NCBI GenBank assembly: GCA_965153355.1
Contig: OZ231127.1
Location: 70,742,001 to 70,806,000, forward strand
Direction: 5' to 3'
DNA length: 64,000 nt
Origin: Flaccisagitta enflata
Lineage: Eukaryota; Chaetognatha; Sagittoidea; Aphragmophora
Positions 58,801-64,000 of the stretch are shown here, in pieces (the stretch's first letter is position 1; the number at the start of each line of letters is the position of its first letter). The notes below the pieces were generated by a model. That model was not told the DNA's origin. It made no database searches and saw nothing but the letters and a program-made list of their open reading frames with translations. The position numbers and the translations under genes are program-made.

Positions 58801-58803
58801 TGA
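49821..58803 (+). CDS. RMDN3: RMDN3/PTPIP51, regulator of microtubule dynamics, membrane-anchored TPR protein
   Basis: In vertebrates RMDN3 sits in the outer mitochondrial membrane and tethers it to the ER through VAPB, with a lipid-transfer TPR domain. Exons: 49821-50220, 50307-50396, 55801-56123, 56262-56459, 56572-56697, 56797-56896, 57011-57143, 58388-58553, 58693-58803; all phases agree (about 548 aa; human about 470). A membrane segment, AVATGFGLVLGAGIMYVYL, at about residues 93-113 is followed by a coiled coil and a Ser/Arg-rich linker. The TPR-like region (from FLWRYAKACHVVAQIKGAAG onward) carries family hallmarks GTQERILNGFKFKDHIQYAI and RPDDPTLHYLLGRWCY, then ALFAEPPSASIQEALDHFLE. 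The start is the ATG at 49821; an ATG 10 nt upstream is out of frame and stops quickly. The N-terminus before the membrane segment is longer and more Ala-rich than I expect for RMDN1/2, which supports RMDN3. Confidence 0.94.
50473..52349 (+). repeat. Composite repeat D, RMDN3 intron copies
   Basis: A palindrome fragment GGGCACGCGACTCTACAACC at 50473, then two copies of the CCGACGAACAGTTTTCGTCG hairpin (about 50,528 and 50,988), each followed by the module with CTTTTACTACC..TTGCCTATTACTTTTGTAG and GGGTAGTAAA. A further module copy lies at about 52,110-52,290. This is the same order as at 11384-12125 in the chitin synthase gene. Confidence 0.85.
52350..52848 (+). repeat. 22-bp satellite array, RMDN3 intron, first block
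   Basis: About 22 units with the core GGTATGCCACCATGGACTTC and variants GCCATCATGG and GCCAGCATGG. Because 22 is not a multiple of 3, all three + frames stay open. An A/T homopolymer patch (52849-53140) follows. Confidence 0.95.
53269..53344 (+). repeat. Double hairpin module, copy 2
   Basis: The first hairpin here is GTTGCG-TTTA-CGCAAC, a paired change relative to copy 1. The second hairpin is the same CTTCAAAAATTACAGTCCCC type. It is followed by further D-module copies (53345-53640). Confidence 0.9.
53748..54322 (+). repeat. 22-bp satellite array, RMDN3 intron, second block
   Basis: About 26 units with the same core as the first block and more uniform (GCCACCATGGACTTCAAGGT), with one sub-block of GACATCAAGG. 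D-module sequence flanks it at 53,480-53,640 and 54,400-54,525. Confidence 0.96.
54604..55132 (+). repeat. 19-bp tandem array
   Basis: About 28 units of TCATCATCTTCAACTACTG, with a central block carrying TTCTG instead of TACTG. It is followed by an A/T patch with GAAAATTTT-type palindromes (55133-55385). Confidence 0.96.
55526..55602 (+). repeat. Double hairpin module, copy 3
   Basis: First hairpin TTGCG-TTTA-CGCAA with flanks CTCAT/ATGAG; second hairpin as in the other copies with one G in the right arm (TTTTGAGG). It marks the end of the composite repeat, 200 bp before exon 55801-56123. Confidence 0.88.
57265..57740. repeat. 16-bp CCTTGCC-type tandem repeat
   Basis: Regular CATAATGTTTCCTTGC units (57330-57520), with looser CCTTGCCCTTTTGTTTC units on the downstream side. 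RMDN3 intron 57144-58387. Confidence 0.9.
57783..58223. mobile_element. 441-bp foldback element with TIRs of about 54 bp
   Basis: GGGCAGCGGCC..GCCGATGTCCTGTAGGGCAC at the left pairs with the right end GTCCTACAGGACATCGGCCC..GGCCGCTGCCC over about 54 bp. The middle holds degenerate ATAACATGGAAAATT direct repeats. The flanks are not TA, so this is a different superfamily from the TA-flanked elements. Confidence 0.88.
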
Positions 58804-59988
58804 ACAAATAAGTGTGCTCTCTTCTTACATTTTGGTCAAACATTGGAAATGGAATAAGTTCGCACTCCCATTCCTTGTCGGGATTCTGCCCAAATGAAGT
58901 TGATCATTAGTCTGCTCACGTATCTACAGATTCTTCTCATAACGCGGAATATCGACGATGATATGCTCGGAATTTTAAACGGATTCCCATTTCTACTCCA
59001 AGTGTACTTCAGTTAAAAAAGTTGGGTACTATATTCCTGACTCTATATTATACTAATTTAACCTCGCGGCGCGAAACTTATGGTTGCATCGGATACTGAG
59101 TACGCGTCTTCAACTGGCGATAGATACATTTGATAGTAGTGCGCCAACGCCAAACAAACGATCTCTCATGTTTGTATTCTTCGGTGATGAAACCCGATGT
59201 CTACATCCCTCTTTCCAGTCATGAACCTCCTTTTCTACCTTTGGAAAGCTCATTTTCGTTTTGTCAGAAGACTCATTAGAATTCATATTTAAACCAAGAG
59301 ACGTATTATGGATCATTGCATCTATTTTTACTAAACCTGATGTTATTTATCGGATTATCCATGTCTTTCGTTTGTCGTTACTTGATCATGTTTTATCCAA
59401 TGCTCGCCATGGCTTCATTTTCGTTGCAGAGAACTTTTGGGCGAAAAGTGAGGCGCCCTCGTATGAGAGTGGCCGTGTTTAGGCGTTTCTAGCGCCATGA
59501 TTTTTTAGATGAATTTGAATTTTTTAAACCTCCCCGACGACTTGTCCAACAACGATTCTGATGACAATTTTTAGTCGGCCATATGCACAGAAGACTGAAT
59601 GGACTTTAAGTGAAACAATGGAATAAATCTTCGCGCTGAGTTGATTTGTAGGTGAGTTAGTGGGAGCAAAACTATACTTAAAGAAGAGCTACCAGATTGC
59701 CAACATGAAAATACTAACTACAAAATTTCTCTAGGGACAGAAAGTTGCATGCCTTGTACGCGGACATGCCTTATCAGCGGGTTCGCTCTTGCGGTGCTCC
59801 ACTGTACATGTCAATACCACCTAGCTTTGCTAAGTTGCTCGCCATTCATTTTCATGTCCTCAGGCCATGCTAAGGTGCCCTTCATTTTCATGTCCTCAGG
59901 CCATGCTAAGTTGCCCTTCATTTTCATGTCCTCAGGCCATTTCAAGCTATTTGCCTGTCCCCCAAATTGCTTCCTCGCTCTTGGAACA
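58804..59988. other. Intergenic region between RMDN3 and ubinuclein
   Basis: No exon recognised. At 59845-59945 three 36-bp direct repeats (core TTTTCATGTCCTCAGGCCAT) stand just upstream of the ubinuclein start and are in frame with it, since 36 is a multiple of 3. Confidence 0.55.
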
Positions 59989-62900
59989 ATGATGAGTGAG
60001 GCTGCGCCACGTCCTCCTTTGGCCGGCGTGACGGCGACTTCGTTGAAAGATGGCGCCGGCTCCGGAAAAACGGCGTCCACGGCGGCCAAAAAAGTCTCGT
60101 CAAATACCGTCAGAATCGAAATCAAATTGGATTCGAGGAAGAGGAACGGAGACAATTACGAGTTCTGTTATCCGGATTTGCTAAAACAAGCAATCAAGAA
60201 TCTCAAGATGAACGAAGGTAAGGTCGTGGAAGTTATGAACAAGGTCGGATACACGGCCAATCCGTAGTCGCTGCTGGTGGGCAGGGGCAGTAATGCGGAT
60301 GGGCAGGGGCAGTATGTGAGTAGGCGGGGGCTGTATTGACGCCAGGCAGCAGCTGTGATGGTCAGGAATCCGTTTTTCAGTCGATTTCGCGTCATCAAAA
60401 TTTTCCTATTTCATACACTCAGACAGACCTACCAAGGGACACACCCTCTTATAGAGTCGCTAGGCAGCGACTAAAAATTAAAAGGTGTGCGAATCTAGGA
60501 ATGTAATTGTTGTCTGAGGCATACAATGATCACGTATTACAGTACCTGCATTCTATAAGGAAGCTGCCAGCACAGCTCAAAAGAAGGCATTGTCATGATG
60601 ATTTCCTTTCACCTCAAATCTTGCCTCTTTATCTTAATGATTTAATCTTTATTTCAGCAGCCAACAAGACGGCGGATGCCTCGGCGGCTTCTTCTGGTCC
60701 CGGCGTCTTGAAGCCGATGCGCGACCCTGACGACCCTCTAGCGGCCGGTCAGGATGATGCCGAGGCTAAACAGCTCGCCGATTACTTCGAAAAGTTAGTA
60801 CCTGTTATGTCCTGTATAACTATTATCATAACATTGCTTTCATTCATTGTCCTTTGAATTACCATTGCGTTTATATGATTGTTTCATTCTTCCAGTGGCG
60901 GTTTTTATACAAGTATAATGTTGTTCTTACCCGTTCTTTTAGTGCGCCAATGATATATGAAACTCAGAACTTTACATTGGCGCAGTTGACATTACAACCT
61001 TTGCACGCTTGACATATGATATATGAAACTCAGAACTTTACAGTACCTAAACTCTATGCTTGTCCTGCAATCTTGACAAGGGCCATAATTATTTCTGATC
61101 AATTTTCCAAATATATATAAATGTATACACTCGCCCATTCATTGTTCAGGAAATACGGAGGTGCGGTTGGTGGGAAAAAAAGGAAGGGCAAAAAGCGTAA
61201 ATTCGATTTTCAAGATTACGGGATGGGATATGACGAGACGGATCCCTTCGTCGATAATTCAGAAGCCTGTGACGAGGTAAGAAAAAGATTTACAGAAATT
61301 ATACTGTTTAAGCGAGTGTAGTAATTGTGGGTCATATTTCCATCTATATCATAGCCTTTGTCTACTCTCTACAGGTGTCGCCTCTTTCTTCTTTTTTCCT
61401 TTATTTGCATTCCTTATAATGTTCATATCACAGTCAAAATCATACATCTCCAGTGTTCTCCCCTTAATCAGTTGATGCCGAACAACTTGACAACAAAGAT
61501 GGGCGGTTTTTACGTGAACACGGGTCAGTTGGAACTTCGCGAGGTCTCCGACGCCGAGGAGGAAGAGGAAGAGGAAGGCGGCAGCGACGGAGAGGATGAG
61601 GATGAATCATCCTCCTCTTCCTCTGAAATGGAAGAAGACAACGACAATGAACGAGCCAAGGGCAATAACAACAGCAAGAAAAGACGCCGACCCGTTATCA
61701 GAGATGACGACGATGATGAAGACGATGATGACGACGATGACAATGGCAAAAGTGGGGATAAATCTGCATCAGTTAACGGTGGCAATCAACAACAGCAAAC
61801 CCGCCCCAGCGGATCCTCCTCCTCCGCGACGGCACTGCTTTTAGCCAAGAAAAACAAGAGACTAAAAATGCAGCAACAAATGAGCAAAAGGAAAAAGTTT
61901 CTCGCCGCGGCCGGGATCGAAGGCAGCCCTCTCAAGGGCGTCGTGAAGAAGAGTAGTGATGGAGGAGGGGAAGGTAGCAGCGGCAAAGGAGGAGAAAAGA
62001 AGAAAAAGACTTTGACAGTTTCGGAAATGCTACAGAGAAAAGCGATGAAGGATGCTTCAGCGGGGGCGGTGGCGTCTCCCGGGGGTAGTGGCGATAATGA
62101 TGGAGGGGCGGCCGCCAAATCTACCGAAGCGCAGTCGTCCGCATCCGCAATAATGGATAACGTCATCGACTCCGTTATTCAAGAACCGTTTTCTTCCGCC
62201 ACCGAGAAAGGAAAGGCCGCATCAACCGCCGCCGCCGCCGCCGCTTCGTCGGCATCTTCCGGTGACAGCGGACCTACATCTCCAGTGGCGTCTACGGATG
62301 TGGTCGCCGATTTGCCCGTCGACGTCTCCGAGAACCTCAAGACCGTCGTCGAAAAACTCAAAGCCTTTGCCGCTGCGTCCGGCGTTGGCAAAGGAGGAGA
62401 AGGCAAAAAGAAATTCTTCACGCCGCAGGTAAAGAAGGAAAAAGACCTACGATGAGTCGTCTATGACTGAACATAATGAATGTGTAACAGTATGAATTCG
62501 TAATTGAATGATTGAAAATTTGGATATACTGATGATACCGATTGGAAGCATCCGGCAATTCGACTTCCATCAAAATTTAGGGATAAGGTTCAAATCAGCT
62601 TTTTTACAATTACTTTTAAATTGAGATGCATTTGTTCCTTCTTATGGAACATCCTCCAGATTAACGAACTCCTTCTGACCGTCGAAAACGAATGTCGATC
62701 CAAGACGATGCGTCCCGGTCTCCGCACTCGCGTCTACGCCCATCTGGCTCATCATCTTCCTTGCAACAAAGAGACACTGATCAAACGCGCGCGGAATCTT
62801 AAAGCCAGCGCCGAGAACGAGGACGTCGACGTGACCACAATGATTGAGAGATTAAAAGCCGGGATTAACGCCGTGATGCCGGATATCCAAGCTAAATACA

Positions 62901-64000
62901 AGGTAGTGATGAGGGTTGGAAACATAATGGCTGGAACGGTTTGCTTTCATTAACTGATTTGCAATTGTAGCTGGTAACTTAATAAGAATCTCAAATTAGT
63001 CAAATCTTCAACCAGTGTGTTCTTCCTTTCCTATTTTAGGCGGAATGCGACAAAGCTGCGGAAGCCAAAGGCAACGGCGCCGGTGATGGAACCTCGGCCC
63101 CAACCGCAACTTCAACGGCCGCCGCCCCTCGAAAGAAATTTTTATGGCGTCGAGACATGAGGGAGAATTTCTTCGCCATCGTCAGAGGGAAAGTCAAGGA
63201 GTATTTGGCCGCGGGTGGTGCCGGTGCTGCGGCTTCTGACAACGGCGGAGCCGCCGATCCCGAAGCTGCGACTAAAGTGGAGGAGTTCTTGAAAGAATTT
63301 CTGGAAAAGGAAATCAAACCTTTGTGGCCGAAAGGATGGATGAATGAACGGGTTTTGATGAAGGAAAGCGTCAGCATCGTCTCCGATTGCCTCAAAGAAC
63401 GAGGAATCGGTAGCAGTAGCGGAGGTGGCAGTGTGCCCCTTGAGTCTGGCAACGGTTCTTCAGCCACTACATCTGCTAATGTCATCGCCGCCGTTTCAGC
63501 TGTTGTTGCATCAGCGGCTGCAGCTGGTAATCGAAACCCCGCAGCTGTTGGATCCATGAATAACGCTTCATCCAGTCATACCATTTCTCAAATGCATTCG
63601 GCTCCGATGAATGGGAATTCTACTGGCGTCGGTTTGATGACATCAGCCCATTCTAGATACAATAATCCGCAATTACCTCAACCAACTCGTCCCATGTCGT
63701 CTACTGCGGCGGCGGCGAAGCAGCAGCAACTTCCACTCGCTGCTTCTACGGCGATTCCATTGCCGTATCCCGCAAATGATGTTGGTCTTGATTTGAGTGC
63801 TACATCTACCACAAATCGTGGCGGCGGTAATGATGGCGGAATTATTGCTGCGGCGGCAGTCTCAAAGCCCAATTCCGACTTCCAAGGCCTTGATTTGACG
63901 AAAACTTCATCCACGAGCGAGGCGGAGAAAGCTGTTCAGAAGTCTTTAGAATTCGCCTTGCATCAGGCTCAGTCTCAACAGCATATTCCCATGACGAAGG
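59989..64000 (+). CDS. UBN1: Ubinuclein (UBN1/2), HIRA-complex subunit, 3' end beyond window
   Basis: Subunit of the HIRA histone H3.3 chaperone complex in the nucleus. Exons: 59989-60217, 60658-60793, 61150-61276, 61472-62428, 62660-62902, 63040 to past the window end; phases agree. The first exon has IRIEIKLDS..YEFCYPDLL. The Hpc2-related domain (HRD) that binds H3.3/H4 spans exons 3-4: KKRKFDFQDYGMGYDETDPF, DNSEACDE, then LTTKMGGFYVNTGQLELREV. An acidic stretch and an Ala/Ser-rich linker follow. Exon 5 and exon 6 form the ubinuclein middle domain: YAHLAHHLPCNKETLIKRAR and FLKEFLEKEIKPLWPKGW. Then comes a low-complexity tail. Two in-frame ATGs stand at 59989 and 59992. The frame stays open upstream to 59749 through a 36-bp repeat, which I take as 5' UTR. 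Confidence 0.94.
60239..60472 (+). mobile_element. Dispersed repeat family K, copy 5
   Basis: Begins AAGGTCGGATACACGGCC, carries GGGCAGGGGCAGT and ends with the palindrome AGTCGCTAGGCAGCGACT (60455-60472). The middle part differs from the other copies. It takes up about half of ubinuclein intron 60218-60657. Confidence 0.7.

Overview
The window is nuclear DNA from an invertebrate animal: spliced genes with GT-AG introns, split animal-specific proteins, a chitin synthase of the membrane type with the EDR, QRRRW and SWGTRE signatures, and introns full of satellites and small transposons. Chitin synthase plus this repeat load points to an arthropod or another ecdysozoan, but I cannot name the species. 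No bacterial genes, operons or CRISPR arrays are present.

Layout. (1) 1 to about 31 kb, + strand: the body and 3' end of a chitin synthase gene (kkv/CHS family), whose 5' end lies before the window. I traced 23 phase-consistent exons, plus two weaker candidate 3' exons to 32,561. Its introns hold two tRNA-Cys genes (minus strand), many tandem arrays and TA-flanked foldback elements. A retrotransposon-type gag/ORF1 region without reverse transcriptase (21.6-26.1 kb) sits in its 10.4-kb intron. (2) 33.9-49.1 kb, + strand: a complete Nervy/RUNX1T1 (MTG/ETO family) corepressor gene with TAFH, NHR2, NHR3 and MYND zinc-finger exons. Nested antisense in its 8.6-kb intron is a PGAM5-like mitochondrial histidine phosphatase gene (38.65-41.92 kb, 5' end not found). 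(3) 49.8-58.8 kb, + strand: RMDN3/PTPIP51 (membrane-anchored TPR protein), with a 5.4-kb intron made of repeats. (4) 59.99 kb to the window end, + strand: the 5' part of ubinuclein (UBN1/2), the HIRA-complex histone chaperone subunit. The four host genes have unrelated functions and there is no sign of co-regulation.

The most notable points are: a three-deep nest of TIR elements at 34.7-37.5 kb; several introns made mostly of one palindromic TA-flanked element; a PGAM5-like phosphatase with a Ser/Thr/Pro-rich insertion directly after its RHG motif and a tail resembling the winged helix at the MCM6 C-terminus; a gag-like frame split by a single in-frame UGA and followed by an unknown acidic ORF; and a composite repeat present in two genes that carries a hairpin pair with compensatory changes. 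All exon structures below are my own splice-site and phase reading, without transcript support.
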